From Dehalococcoidia bacterium (lineage in GTDB: Bacteria; Chloroflexota; Dehalococcoidia; Lucifugimonadales; UBA3495): DNA of 64,000 bases. Both the position numbers and the translations under genes were made by a program. Position 1 is the stretch's first letter; the number at the start of each line of letters is the position of its first letter. The stretch spans positions 1 to 64,000 of the forward strand of contig JAJDTP010000006.1 of assembly GCA_022827095.1 (NCBI GenBank), in the 5' to 3' direction. This document shows positions 51,238 through 59,841 of this stretch, one piece after another. The notes beneath the pieces are model-generated. The model did no database searches. It saw only the letters and a program-made list of their open reading frames with translations, and was not told where the DNA came from.

Positions 51238-52674
51238 ATGTTGGATGCTACCGTTACGCGCGTGCGCTCGAAATTGATCCCGCGGCCCATGGGTACGACG
51301 GCTCCCTGGATGCCGGTGTTCCTCCACTGGTGCCTTGCTGTCGCGGCGGTAGTTGTGCTGCTGGTCGCGGTGGCGTGCGCGGCAAATCCGCGTGACAACG
51401 CGAATAATGAAGCTCCTATGCATATCAACCGCATTGCATACATCGACAACGACGGCCAACTGGTAACCTCTGATCCTGACGGTTCGGGACGCAGCCTGCT
51501 GACGACCGGCGCGGTTGCTCGCGCTGGCGGCATCCTGGCCCAGCCCCAGCGCCGTGAGGCCATGTACAGCTGGCCCGTGTGGTCTCCGGATGCGTCCCGT
51601 ATCGCCGTTTCTCTCCTGCGGGGCGAATCTCCCAGCGACGCTCAGATCAGCCTGCACACGCTGGAATCTTCCACCGGCGTCGGCGGAGCGGCCTTTGTGA
51701 ACGAGGCTCCGCTGACCATCGCGGAGGGTACCCCTCACTATGTCCAATGGTCTCCCGACGGGCAAAAATTGGGAATCACGGCGGCAACCCCGGAGGGGCT
51801 GACCCTGTTCCTCGTGGATGCCACCGCCGCACCCCAGTCCGGGCCGCCCCGCGAACCATTGGCGGTGCAACGTGGCGCGCCGCTGTATTTCGACTGGGCT
51901 CCCGACAGCGCTTCGCTGGCGGTGCACAGCAACGAGGACGTGCTGCTGGTTCGGCCGGACTACGACGCCCGGCAGTTCAGTGTCCAGCCATTGGCCCAAT
52001 CACGTTCGTTCCGGACGCCGGCCTGGTCTCCCGACGGCAGCCGGCTGGCCTGGTCCGCCCCTGGGGGAGATAGCGAAGCGCTGTGGGTGGGACGACCAGA
52101 CCAAGCCGATGACGCCGCCCTCAGGCTGGCGGAAGTCGAAGGCGCGTGCGCGTTCCTGTGGTCGGCCAATGGCGACGTTATCGCCGTGGCGGATCGGCAG
52201 ATCGCCGGTTCACCTGCCTACCGCCGTCTGCGCCTGTTGGCCGTCGACGGCAGCGTCGAGCGGACCGTCAAGGAGGACGATTGGGTTCTCGGATTCTTTT
52301 GGGAGCCCCGGGGAGATCGCCTGGCCTGGGTGGCCCTGAACCCTGAAGAGCGCACCATGGAGTGGAGAATCGCGGAGGGTTTGACCTCGGATGACGCCGG
52401 CGACGAGACCGATGCCGCTCTCGGTGGGTTCCGATTCTCGCCCAGCGGGGAAACGTTCCTGATGCTGGCGTTCTTCGACCAGTACGCCCGGAGCCACTCG
52501 CCGTGGGCTCCGGACGGATCGGCCCTGGTCGTAACCGGAACGCAACAGTACTTGTCCGAGCGGCGCAATGGCAGCAGCGGTGGCGGCTCCCGCGTGTACG
52601 TCGTGGAAACCGGCGGCGGCGGGCAACTGCACGACATCGCCAACGGCAGCATGGCAGTTTGGTCATCCCAATAG
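51238..52674 (+). CDS. TolB-like (PD40 repeat) beta-propeller lipoprotein
   Basis: About 478 residues with an N-terminal hydrophobic stretch (CLAVAAVVVLLVAVACA) ending in a lipobox-like VAC. The mature part is a propeller with WD40-like/PD40 repeats, visible as PVWSPDASRIAVSL, VQWSPDGQKLGITA, FDWAPDSASLAVHS, PAWSPDGSRLAWSA, FRFSPSGETFLML and SPWAPDGSALVVTG. Such lipoproteins are probably attached outside the membrane; the ligand is unknown. Starts at 51202 and 51289 are possible alternatives. The next plus-strand gene is another lipoprotein. Confidence 0.8.
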   Translation: MLDATVTRVRSKLIPRPMGTTAPWMPVFLHWCLAVAAVVVLLVAVACAANPRDNANNEAPMHINRIAYIDNDGQLVTSDPDGSGRSLLTTGAVARAGGILAQPQRREAMYSWPVWSPDASRIAVSLLRGESPSDAQISLHTLESSTGVGGAAFVNEAPLTIAEGTPHYVQWSPDGQKLGITAATPEGLTLFLVDATAAPQSGPPREPLAVQRGAPLYFDWAPDSASLAVHSNEDVLLVRPDYDARQFSVQPLAQSRSFRTPAWSPDGSRLAWSAPGGDSEALWVGRPDQADDAALRLAEVEGACAFLWSANGDVIAVADRQIAGSPAYRRLRLLAVDGSVERTVKEDDWVLGFFWEPRGDRLAWVALNPEERTMEWRIAEGLTSDDAGDETDAALGGFRFSPSGETFLMLAFFDQYARSHSPWAPDGSALVVTGTQQYLSERRNGSSGGGSRVYVVETGGGGQLHDIANGSMAVWSSQ

Positions 52675-52845
52675 GCCGGCTCAGACGTATCCACTTCAGG
52701 ACAGCGAAAAGTCAGAAGCAGCAGGATTATCAGGATTGAATTCGTACCATCCAAAGTACCTGTGTCCTGCCCATCGCGCCAATTCGGTGCATTCTCAGAT
52801 TCTGGCGACGATGATGTAAAAATTATCCCGGGGGTACAAATACAA

Positions 52846-53715
52846 ATGTTGCGTGCGAACGCCATTCGCTTAATCATGGAACGCCGTTGGCATTGGTGGG
52901 GCATTACGATTGCGTTGTGCGTCGGTCTGCTGGCGGCGGCGTGCGGCGGCTCTGACCCTCCGGCCGCTGCGTCAGAACCGGCCGCCGCTCCCGCTGCCCA
53001 GCCGGCTGCCGGACAGCCAACGCCCACCCCCACACCGCCGCCGGATCCGGCGGCCCTGCTGGTGGAGACGGCCGAGAACCTCCGGCAGGCGCAGTCTTTC
53101 AACTTTGTGGTCGAGCACGAAGCCGGCAGCATCTACGTGAGTACGGTTCAGGCCAAGGCCACTGTTGCCAAAGGCGGCTGGAACGCCGAGCAGGGCGCGC
53201 AAATGACCGTTGACGCCTACCTCGTTTCCGGCCCCGATGCCCCTACTGAGGACGGCACCTACGTCGAACTGCGCATGGCGGTAACTCCCGACAGCTATTT
53301 CCTTACCGACCCCCTGTCCGGCTACTGGACCAAGCGCCCCTTTTCCAGCATTTCCATCCCCATCACGGAGCTGAACGACATTGTCGCTGTTGCCGCCGAC
53401 TCTATCGACAACCCCGTCCTCGCCGGGGAGGAAGAAATCGACGGCAAAAGCGCCTACAAGATTACCGGCGACGCTCCGGCGACCGTAATGGACTGGTTGC
53501 TGCTTTTCCCAGTGGAAGGCCAGCGGGTAGATGTGGAAGTCTGGACGGATACCGAGGAGAAAATTCTTCGCCAAGCCCGCATCATAGGCCCCATCGGGGA
53601 ATTCGACGACGCCGATACCGTGCGTAAAGTAACGGTGAGCGACTACAATGCCACCGTTGAGATTGAAATCCCCGGGCCCGACGACTATCTTGACCTCTCC
53701 AATATCCAGCAGTAA
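52846..53715 (+). CDS. LppX/LprAFG-family lipoprotein
   Basis: A 289-residue lipoprotein. The signal (WWGITIALCVGLLAAACGG) contains the lipobox AAAC. A Pro/Ala/Thr linker precedes a domain with the LppX/LprAFG pattern: LLVETAENLRQAQSFNFVVE, then DPLSGYWTKRPFSSISIP and AYKITGDAPATV. These proteins form a half-barrel that carries lipids. A 14-helix MFS transporter gene follows after 42 bp, the same arrangement as LprG-P55 of mycobacteria. The start could also be at 52876. Confidence 0.82.
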   Translation: MLRANAIRLIMERRWHWWGITIALCVGLLAAACGGSDPPAAASEPAAAPAAQPAAGQPTPTPTPPPDPAALLVETAENLRQAQSFNFVVEHEAGSIYVSTVQAKATVAKGGWNAEQGAQMTVDAYLVSGPDAPTEDGTYVELRMAVTPDSYFLTDPLSGYWTKRPFSSISIPITELNDIVAVAADSIDNPVLAGEEEIDGKSAYKITGDAPATVMDWLLLFPVEGQRVDVEVWTDTEEKILRQARIIGPIGEFDDADTVRKVTVSDYNATVEIEIPGPDDYLDLSNIQQ

Positions 53716-53757
53716 CCGGCGACCCTTTCCCACTCCCGCCGTCCCTGTACCGTACCT

Positions 53758-55317
53758 ATGTTAAGCCGACTGCAACGGCACGGGCTCCCTCCCTGGGTGA
53801 TGGTAGCGGCCATCGCCACCGGCACCTTTATCACCGCCCTGGACCAGACGGTCGTGGTAACGGCGCTGCCGGCGGTAATGGCTGATTTGAAAATCCAGCT
53901 GGCCCGGTTGGAGGCGGTCATCTGGGTGGTGACCGCCTACCTGCTGGGCTACACCGTGGCGATGCCGTTGCTGGGCCGGTTGGCCGACGTTTATGGCTAT
54001 ACCCGCATCTACCAGTACTCCCTTCTGGTTTTCTGTGTCGGAACAACTCTGGTCGCCCTGTCCGGGGAATGGGGTTGGCTGAACGACCAGATTGACCCGC
54101 TGGACCAGATAGTCATTGCGCGGGTGGTGCAGGCCATCGGTGGGGGCGGCACGGTGCCCATCAGCCTGGCCATCGCGGCGGCGCTGGTCTCGCCGGAGAA
54201 ACGGGGGCTGGCCCTGGGCATCGTCGCCGGCGCCGCCGAGGCGGGCAGTATGCTGGGGCCGGCCTACGGCGGCGCCATCATCGAAATCTGGAGCTGGCGA
54301 GGCATATTCTGGCTCAACGTGCCCCAGGCCGCCATTATTGCCGCAGCCCTGCTGTTCCTGCCCAACCAGCGGTTCGCCGACGCCCGCATGGATTACCGCG
54401 GCGCAATCGTGCTCACGATTGCCCTGGTGCTGCTCTCCCTGGCGGTAGCCCACGAGGGCCTGTTCCGGCTGTCGTCCTGGACGCCTTACTGGTTGCTGGT
54501 GGGCTTTTTGGTCAGCACAGGAGCGTTGGTGCTGCTGCAACGGCGGACGGTGCAGCCGCTGTTGTCCGGCGCCCTGTTCCGGGCCTGGGCTTTCGTGATG
54601 GCCAACATCGCCCAGTTGCTGGTGGGGATTGCCCTCATAGTCGCCATGGCTGCCATGGTGATTATGGCCAACACGGTGATGGACGTGCCGGAGCGTCCGG
54701 TGGACTCGCTGACCGCGGCGCTGTGGCTACTGCGGATGACGGGGACGATCCCGATATTCTCCGTGGTCGGCGGCCTGCTGCTGCGCTGGATTGACGCTCG
54801 CTGGGTCACCGTACCGGGGCTGGCGCTGATTGCCATCGGAATGTTCCAGGTGGGCGGCTGGCCACTGCTGGGACTGCCCGGCTGGCCAGTGGGAATCAGC
54901 GACCCGAAGCTGACCATTGACATGGTAATCGCCGGCGTCGGGTTCGGCCTGGTCATCGCCCCGCTGATGCACCGGGCGATCCTGTCGGCCCCGTTGGATT
55001 ACCGGGCGGTATCGGCGTCAATGATCGTGGTGGCGCGGATGCTGGGGATGACGCTGGGAATGGCCGCATTGTCGGCATGGGGTGTCAACGAACTGCTGAC
55101 CATCTTTGACGAAACGGTGGCCCTGCCGTCCGCCGAGCGGCGGGAAGTGATCAGTCACGCCAGCCTGGACCTGTTCCACAGCTTCTTCCGCGCCGCCGGC
55201 ATCATCGCCATCCTGGCCATCGTCCCGGCAACGCTGATGCGCGCCAGCCCGATGGAACGGGCGGAGCTGACCGGAACAACCCCCGCCGCGGAAATGGCCG
55301 CGGGCGACGGGTCGTAG
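53758..55317 (+). CDS. MFS transporter, DHA2 (14-helix) family, P55-like
   Basis: A 519-residue transporter. The N-terminal motif TALDQTVVVTALPAV and the loop motif GRLADVYGYTRIY are typical of the DHA2 drug/H+ antiporters, as is motif C in the fifth helix (GIVAGAAEAGSMLGPAYGG). Hydrophobicity supports about 14 membrane helices. Because an LppX/LprG-type lipoprotein gene lies directly upstream, lipid export in the manner of mycobacterial Rv1410c (P55) is more likely than simple drug efflux; this is inference from pairing and size. Confidence 0.88.
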   Translation: MLSRLQRHGLPPWVMVAAIATGTFITALDQTVVVTALPAVMADLKIQLARLEAVIWVVTAYLLGYTVAMPLLGRLADVYGYTRIYQYSLLVFCVGTTLVALSGEWGWLNDQIDPLDQIVIARVVQAIGGGGTVPISLAIAAALVSPEKRGLALGIVAGAAEAGSMLGPAYGGAIIEIWSWRGIFWLNVPQAAIIAAALLFLPNQRFADARMDYRGAIVLTIALVLLSLAVAHEGLFRLSSWTPYWLLVGFLVSTGALVLLQRRTVQPLLSGALFRAWAFVMANIAQLLVGIALIVAMAAMVIMANTVMDVPERPVDSLTAALWLLRMTGTIPIFSVVGGLLLRWIDARWVTVPGLALIAIGMFQVGGWPLLGLPGWPVGISDPKLTIDMVIAGVGFGLVIAPLMHRAILSAPLDYRAVSASMIVVARMLGMTLGMAALSAWGVNELLTIFDETVALPSAERREVISHASLDLFHSFFRAAGIIAILAIVPATLMRASPMERAELTGTTPAAEMAAGDGS

Positions 55318-55382
55318 CCCCGCGAGTACACCTGCGCCCCAGACTGCCCGCATTGCACCTGACCCAACAGGAGGTGACCAAC

Positions 55383-56177
55383 ATGATCCGAATGGGCGCA
55401 ACAGGTTCCCCGGCACACCTCGACCTTTGCCGCGCGCTGGAAACGGTGTTCCGCCGCAACGGCGTTGAGTTCGATTGGGTGCTCTATTCCGGCTACGACG
55501 AGATGGTGGACGCCTTTACGCGCGGGGAAATTAACCTGGCGTGGAACGGCCCGCTGTCTCACGTCAAGATGCGCCGCGCCCTGCCTGATGGAGCGCCCGT
55601 GCTGGCTGTGCGCGATGTCGACATCGGTTTCACCACCAGGTTTATCACCCGCGCCGATTCCTCGATTGACACCGTGGAAGACCTGCCCGGTACTCGCTTC
55701 GCTTTCGCCGCCCGGGACTCGGTCGAAGCCGGTCTCCTGCCCGTCTATTTCCTCAAGCAGATGGGCATCCATCCGAACCGCGCGCTGGCATCCGCCGATT
55801 TCTATGACCAGCGCGACCAGCAGCACAGTTCCGACCAGGTTGACGTGGCCCTCCAGGTCTTGAACCGTGCTTACGACGCGGGAGCCATCAGTGCCCGGTC
55901 ATTTGAAACCCTGAGCGAGCGGCATGGCATCAACACCGACGAACTGAAAGTGTTCTGGAGCAGCCCCGGCTACAGCCACTGCTGTTTCACCGCCCGACCC
56001 GAAGTGGATCCTGCTGAGGCCGCTCAGGTGACGGCGGCGTTGGTGTCGGTGGACGATAGCGACGAGGTCGGGCGGGCGGTGCTCAAGGCCGAAGCCTGCG
56101 ACCGGATAATGCCCGGTATCGAAGACGGATGGGACCTGGTCGAGGCGGCAGCGTTACAGGAAGGGCTGATCTGGTAA
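55383..56177 (+). CDS. PhnD-like periplasmic-binding-fold protein without signal peptide
   Basis: A 264-residue protein of the phosphate/phosphonate-binding PhnD type. AGGAGGT precedes the start at 55383. Features are VLYSGYDEMVDAFTRGEINL, AWNGPLSHVKMRR, TVEDLPGTRFAFAARDSVEA and QVDVALQVLNRAYDAG. There is no signal peptide or lipobox, and no permease or ATPase gene nearby, so it is unlikely to serve a classic ABC importer. It may be a cytoplasmic sensor or enzyme. Confidence 0.8.
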   Translation: MIRMGATGSPAHLDLCRALETVFRRNGVEFDWVLYSGYDEMVDAFTRGEINLAWNGPLSHVKMRRALPDGAPVLAVRDVDIGFTTRFITRADSSIDTVEDLPGTRFAFAARDSVEAGLLPVYFLKQMGIHPNRALASADFYDQRDQQHSSDQVDVALQVLNRAYDAGAISARSFETLSERHGINTDELKVFWSSPGYSHCCFTARPEVDPAEAAQVTAALVSVDDSDEVGRAVLKAEACDRIMPGIEDGWDLVEAAALQEGLIW

Positions 56178-56245
56178 CCGTGTTGCCCCGGCTATATCCC
56201 TGCGCTATGCTGATCGCACGGCACAGTTCAGAGGGGGATGTCGGG

Positions 56246-56608
56246 ATGCAAACTCAAAATCAACTGAAAACCGCTCAGGACTACCTGGACGCTGCCGACC
56301 GGGAGTTTGAGAACGGCGACGCGCTGGCGGCTACTGAAAACCTGCGGGCGGCAATGATCCATGCTCTCAAGACCGTCGCCTCCAAAAAGGGCTGGGATTA
56401 TGACGGCGATGACCTCTACCCGGTGGTGGAGAAAATTGCCAAAATGGATGAGCAGGTCGGCGATATTCTGCTGAGTTCATACGCTGCTGTAGAAGGCTAT
56501 ACCGAGAAGGTTCACTATGGCCGTTTCGTCTGGGAGGACGGCGACAGTCATCGTATGCTTCGGGTGGTCCGGGAGTTCGTCAGCGAAGTGCAGCGTCTGA
56601 CGGAGTGA
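56246..56608 (+). CDS. PaREP1/HEPN-like helical protein, copy 1
   Basis: A 120-residue, all-helical protein. DYLDAADREFENGDALAATE followed by NLRAAMIHALKTVASKKGW matches the PaREP1-type repeat family, which has a HEPN-like fold. The motif near the active site of HEPN RNases reads EKVHYGRF, with H90 but without the arginine seen in the next gene. The two genes are 4 bp apart and clearly paralogous, so the products may form a heterodimer. Confidence 0.7.
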   Translation: MQTQNQLKTAQDYLDAADREFENGDALAATENLRAAMIHALKTVASKKGWDYDGDDLYPVVEKIAKMDEQVGDILLSSYAAVEGYTEKVHYGRFVWEDGDSHRMLRVVREFVSEVQRLTE

Positions 56609-56612
56609 CCCG

Positions 56613-56999
56613 ATGACTACTCCAACGTTGCCGCTGCGAGAACACGTTGAGCTAGCGCCTGAATTGCTGGACGAAGCGGATGTTGAGTTTGCCGGCGGTA
56701 AAACGCTGAAAGGGGCGGAAATGCTATGGGGCGCGGTCGCTCACGCTTTGATAGCCGTCGCCTTGCGAAACGGATGGCCTTACGATAGTCACGGCGCCCT
56801 GAAGAGGGTTGCCAAGCGACTGCCTAACGTTCCCGGCGCGTGCCATTGGCTCACCGAATTTGACGTTATGGAACGGTTTCACAACCATTTCTACCACGGC
56901 CAAATGAGTGACGGCAGGATAGCCAGATACCGGCCAAGAGCGCGCGGTTTCGTCGCCCGCCTCCTTGCCGTGGCCAACGAACCCCGTTTGAGGAGCTGA
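56613..56999 (+). CDS. PaREP1/HEPN-like helical protein, copy 2
   Basis: A 128-residue paralogue of the preceding protein: LLDEADVEFAGGKTLKGAEM, then LWGAVAHALIAVALRNGWPY and SHGALKRVAKRL. Here the segment ERFHNHFYHGQ contains R88-x6-H95, which fits the R-x(4-6)-H motif of HEPN ribonucleases. The dehydrogenase gene follows after 4 bp and starts with TTG, so all three may be co-transcribed. RNase activity is inference. Confidence 0.7.
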   Translation: MTTPTLPLREHVELAPELLDEADVEFAGGKTLKGAEMLWGAVAHALIAVALRNGWPYDSHGALKRVAKRLPNVPGACHWLTEFDVMERFHNHFYHGQMSDGRIARYRPRARGFVARLLAVANEPRLRS

Positions 57000-57003
57000 C
57001 AAC

Positions 57004-57906
57004 TTGGCTGAAAAAATCGGTTTCATCGGCCTGGGGCGCATGGGCCTGCCCATGTCTTACAACCTGCTGCATGCGGGCTACGACCTGACGGTTCATAACC
57101 GTAGCCAGGAGAAGGTGCGCCAGATTACTGACGCCGGGGCTACGGCCGCGACTTCCACTGTGGAGGTCATGGCCGATTGCGACATCGTGCTGGCCTGCCT
57201 GCCCGATGTGGCGACCTGCGAGTCGGTCCTCCTCGGAGACGATGGCGCCCTGCCCAACGCTCGTGCCGGGCAGATCATTGTCGACCACAGCACCGTGGGT
57301 GCCGCGACCTCGAAGGCCTGTGCCGAAGCCGCCGAAAAGCGCGGAGCAATGTTCCTCGATGCCCCAATCAGCGGCGGCACCGAGCGTGCCACCGACGGCA
57401 CCCTGACCATCATGGTCGGCGGCCCGGCCGAAGCTTACGCGGCAGCCCAGCCTCTGTTCGATGTTATGGGCGCAGTAGTGCGGCATGTGGGTCCCACGGG
57501 CTCCGGCACCGCCGCCAAGCTGGTTAACCAACTGCTGGTCGGCGTGCACATGGTCGCCGCCGCCGAGGCGATGCTGCTGGGGGCGAAGTCGGGCGCCGAC
57601 CCGGCGCTGGTTTTCGAGCTGGTCAATTCGGGGTGGGGTCAGAGCTTCCTTCTGGGACGAAACGCCCCGGCCATGCTTGACCGTGACTTCGAAGGGATCC
57701 GCACTCAACTGCGGGTGTTCCTCAAGGACCTGGGGCTCATCCAGGAGATGGCCCGCGACCTGGAGACACCGATCGCCGCCGGTGATCTGGCCTACCGTCT
57801 GCTGTCAGAAGCGGTTGAGCAGGGACTGGGAGACCTGGATAGCGCGGCCATCGTATTGCCGATGGAAAAGGAAGCCGGGTTCCAGGTACGGCGGAAAGAC
57901 GCCTGA
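57004..57906 (+). CDS. 3-hydroxyisobutyrate dehydrogenase-family oxidoreductase
   Basis: A 300-residue NAD(P)-dependent beta-hydroxyacid dehydrogenase (MmsB/GarR family). The start is TTG with GAGGAG upstream. The Rossmann motif is IGFIGLGRMGLPMSYNLLHA with HNRSQEK after the second strand; the substrate motif is DAPISGGTERA (119-129) and the catalytic lysine is K172 in GSGTAAKLVNQLL. HNR after the second strand favours NADP. Substrates could be 3-hydroxyisobutyrate, tartronate semialdehyde or related acids. An aminotransferase gene follows after 44 bp. Confidence 0.9.
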   Translation: MAEKIGFIGLGRMGLPMSYNLLHAGYDLTVHNRSQEKVRQITDAGATAATSTVEVMADCDIVLACLPDVATCESVLLGDDGALPNARAGQIIVDHSTVGAATSKACAEAAEKRGAMFLDAPISGGTERATDGTLTIMVGGPAEAYAAAQPLFDVMGAVVRHVGPTGSGTAAKLVNQLLVGVHMVAAAEAMLLGAKSGADPALVFELVNSGWGQSFLLGRNAPAMLDRDFEGIRTQLRVFLKDLGLIQEMARDLETPIAAGDLAYRLLSEAVEQGLGDLDSAAIVLPMEKEAGFQVRRKDA

Positions 57907-57950
57907 CTTACATCGATGCACAGCATTGACAGGATGAATTGGGAGTTCTG

Positions 57951-58865
57951 ATGATGGCAGACGAAATGATCGTCTATTTCAACGGTGAAATGACCCCCGG
58001 CAGCCAGGTTGCGCTGTCAATTTACGACCGCGGCTTCCTGTACGGTGACGCGGTGTTCGACGCGACCCGCACCTTTGGCGGCAAGACCTTCCGGCTGGAC
58101 CGCCACATCGACCGCCTTTACAACTCCCTCCGCTACTTGCGCATCGACGTTGGCATGAGCAAGGAGGAGATGACGGACGCCACGGAGGCCGTGGTTGCTC
58201 ACAATCACCCGATGCTTCCGGCCGGCCAGGACATGTGGGTCATGCAGCGGATCAGTCGCGGTGTGGAAGGAGCGGACCGGGCCGGGGGTAATCGACCCAC
58301 CATCATCATCGAGAGCCATGCCATACCCTTCGCCGCCCGCGCTCCGCTGTACCGGGACGGCGCCCGCATCAGCACCCCGTCGGTGGCCCGCATCCCTCCC
58401 CGGTTCCTCAGTCCCCGCGCCAAGACCCACAACTACCTCAATCTCATCATGGGCGAGTTGGAGGTGCATGGCGAAGACCCGGACGCGTGGGCCATCCTGC
58501 TGGACGAATTCGGCAACCTCACCGAGGGTCGCGGCAGCAACGTCTTCCTGGTCAAGGACGGCGCGGTGATGACGCCCAAGTCCCAGTACGTGCTGGAAGG
58601 TGTAACCCGCAACCAGACCCTGGAACTGGCCGACGGTTTGGGTCTCGCTACCGCCGAATGCGACATAGACCTGTACGATGCTTACACCGCCGATGAAGCG
58701 TTCCTGACCTCCACCAGCCTGTGCATCTGCCCGGTGTCCGCGGTCAACGGTGCCACAGTTGGCGACGGAAGCGTCCCGGGCCCGGTGACCGAGCGCCTGA
58801 TGACCGCGTTCAGCGATCTCGTTGGCATGGACTTCGCCGAACAGTACCTGGCGCATTTGGGGTAA
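57951..58865 (+). CDS. Class-IV PLP aminotransferase (branched-chain/D-amino acid type)
   Basis: A 304-residue fold-type IV aminotransferase. It has SIYDRGFLYGDAVFDATRTF, the PLP lysine K158 in PRAKTHNYLNLI, EFGNLTEGRGSNVFLVKDG and GVTRNQTLELA. Length fits IlvE, D-alanine transaminase and (R)-amine transaminases; the exact type is not clear by eye. The start at 57951 has GGGAG five bases upstream, with 57954 as an alternative. The last 60 bases of the gene are found again as a remnant at 59645-59741 beyond the next gene. Confidence 0.88.
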   Translation: MMADEMIVYFNGEMTPGSQVALSIYDRGFLYGDAVFDATRTFGGKTFRLDRHIDRLYNSLRYLRIDVGMSKEEMTDATEAVVAHNHPMLPAGQDMWVMQRISRGVEGADRAGGNRPTIIIESHAIPFAARAPLYRDGARISTPSVARIPPRFLSPRAKTHNYLNLIMGELEVHGEDPDAWAILLDEFGNLTEGRGSNVFLVKDGAVMTPKSQYVLEGVTRNQTLELADGLGLATAECDIDLYDAYTADEAFLTSTSLCICPVSAVNGATVGDGSVPGPVTERLMTAFSDLVGMDFAEQYLAHLG

Positions 58866-58921
58866 TCTGTGCATTCTGGTACAAACCGACCCTGCCTGTC
58901 CTGTGTCGGCTGGGAGGCATC

Positions 58922-59626
58922 ATGACTAGCAGATTTACCGCCACCCCGGCGCCGGCGACGCCTCCGGCCATCGCCAAGTTCCCTGAGTTTCCGCCCCGTG
59001 CCGACATGATGAACAGCCGTCATCTTCACGACCAGGGACACCAGCCCGCTCTGCGCCGGCATCTGGGCAACCCGGACACTACTCTGGTGCTGAGCGAAGT
59101 TCCCGTATCCTGGGATGTGCCCCGGAGCCGGGCCGGCGTGAGGATTCCCGACCTGATCATCGCTTTCAATGTTCGGCGCGCCCATATCTTGGCCCAGGAC
59201 GGTTACGCCATCAATGAACAGGGCAAGCCGCCCGATTTCGTGCTGGAAATCGCTTCGGACACCACCGCCGCCAACGATGAAAACGCCAAGTGGTTTGATT
59301 ACGCCAACTTCGGGGTGACCGAGTGCTGGCTTTTCGACCCGGACTGGGGCAAACGCTACGCCGCTGGGCTGATTGGCTGGACGCTGGTCAACGGGCGCTA
59401 TGAGCCTATTTCCATACACCGGCACGCGGCGGATATGTACTATGGCGACAGCCGGGTTCTGGGGTTGCAGGTATGCTGGGAACATGGGCAACTCCGCTGG
59501 TATGACCCGGCGGGCCAACGTTACCTGGACACCTTCGATAGCCTGGCCGACGAGAGGGACGCCGCCGTGGCCGAGGCACAACGGCTGCGGCATGAAATCG
59601 AGCGGCTGCGGGAGGACCGGGAGTAG
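58922..59626 (+). CDS. Uma2-family protein with C-terminal coiled coil, copy 3
   Basis: A 234-residue Uma2/DUF820 protein with GGGAGG just upstream of the start at 58922. The nuclease-like core contains VRIPDLIIAFNV, KPPDFVLEIASDTTAANDE and GVTECWLFDPDW. After the core a helical tail (ADERDAAVAEAQRLRHEIER) forms a short coiled coil, as in a common Uma2 subgroup. It is more distant from copies 1 and 2. It sits between the aminotransferase gene and a duplicate of the 3' end of that gene, which suggests insertion or rearrangement. Confidence 0.82.
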   Translation: MTSRFTATPAPATPPAIAKFPEFPPRADMMNSRHLHDQGHQPALRRHLGNPDTTLVLSEVPVSWDVPRSRAGVRIPDLIIAFNVRRAHILAQDGYAINEQGKPPDFVLEIASDTTAANDENAKWFDYANFGVTECWLFDPDWGKRYAAGLIGWTLVNGRYEPISIHRHAADMYYGDSRVLGLQVCWEHGQLRWYDPAGQRYLDTFDSLADERDAAVAEAQRLRHEIERLREDRE

Positions 59627-59644
59627 CAAAGCGTCGAAGCAGGC

Positions 59645-59741
59645 GATGGAGCGGAGGATGGCGGCGTTCAGCGGTCTCGTCGGCATGGACTTCGCCGAAC
59701 AGCACTGGGATCACCTGACCCAAATAATTCTGCACGGATGA
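59645..59741 (+). pseudogene. Duplicated 3' stump of the class-IV aminotransferase gene
   Basis: The frame reads MERRMAAFSGLVGMDFAEQH followed by WDHLTQIILHG and a stop, against ERLMTAFSDLVGMDFAEQYL at the end of the aminotransferase gene. Many bases match exactly, including GGCATGGACTTCGCCGAACA. It has no start or upstream domain, so it is a remnant of a second copy. The rest of the spacer to 59841 holds an inverted dispersed repeat (59784-59810). Confidence 0.75.
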
Positions 59742-59841
59742 GCAAGATATGCGGGATGGTATTTGATTTACGATACATCAACCAAATCCCGTCCATCCTG
59801 TATATCCATGCTAACGCTCCCCTCTCCAAAGGAGGCACAAT

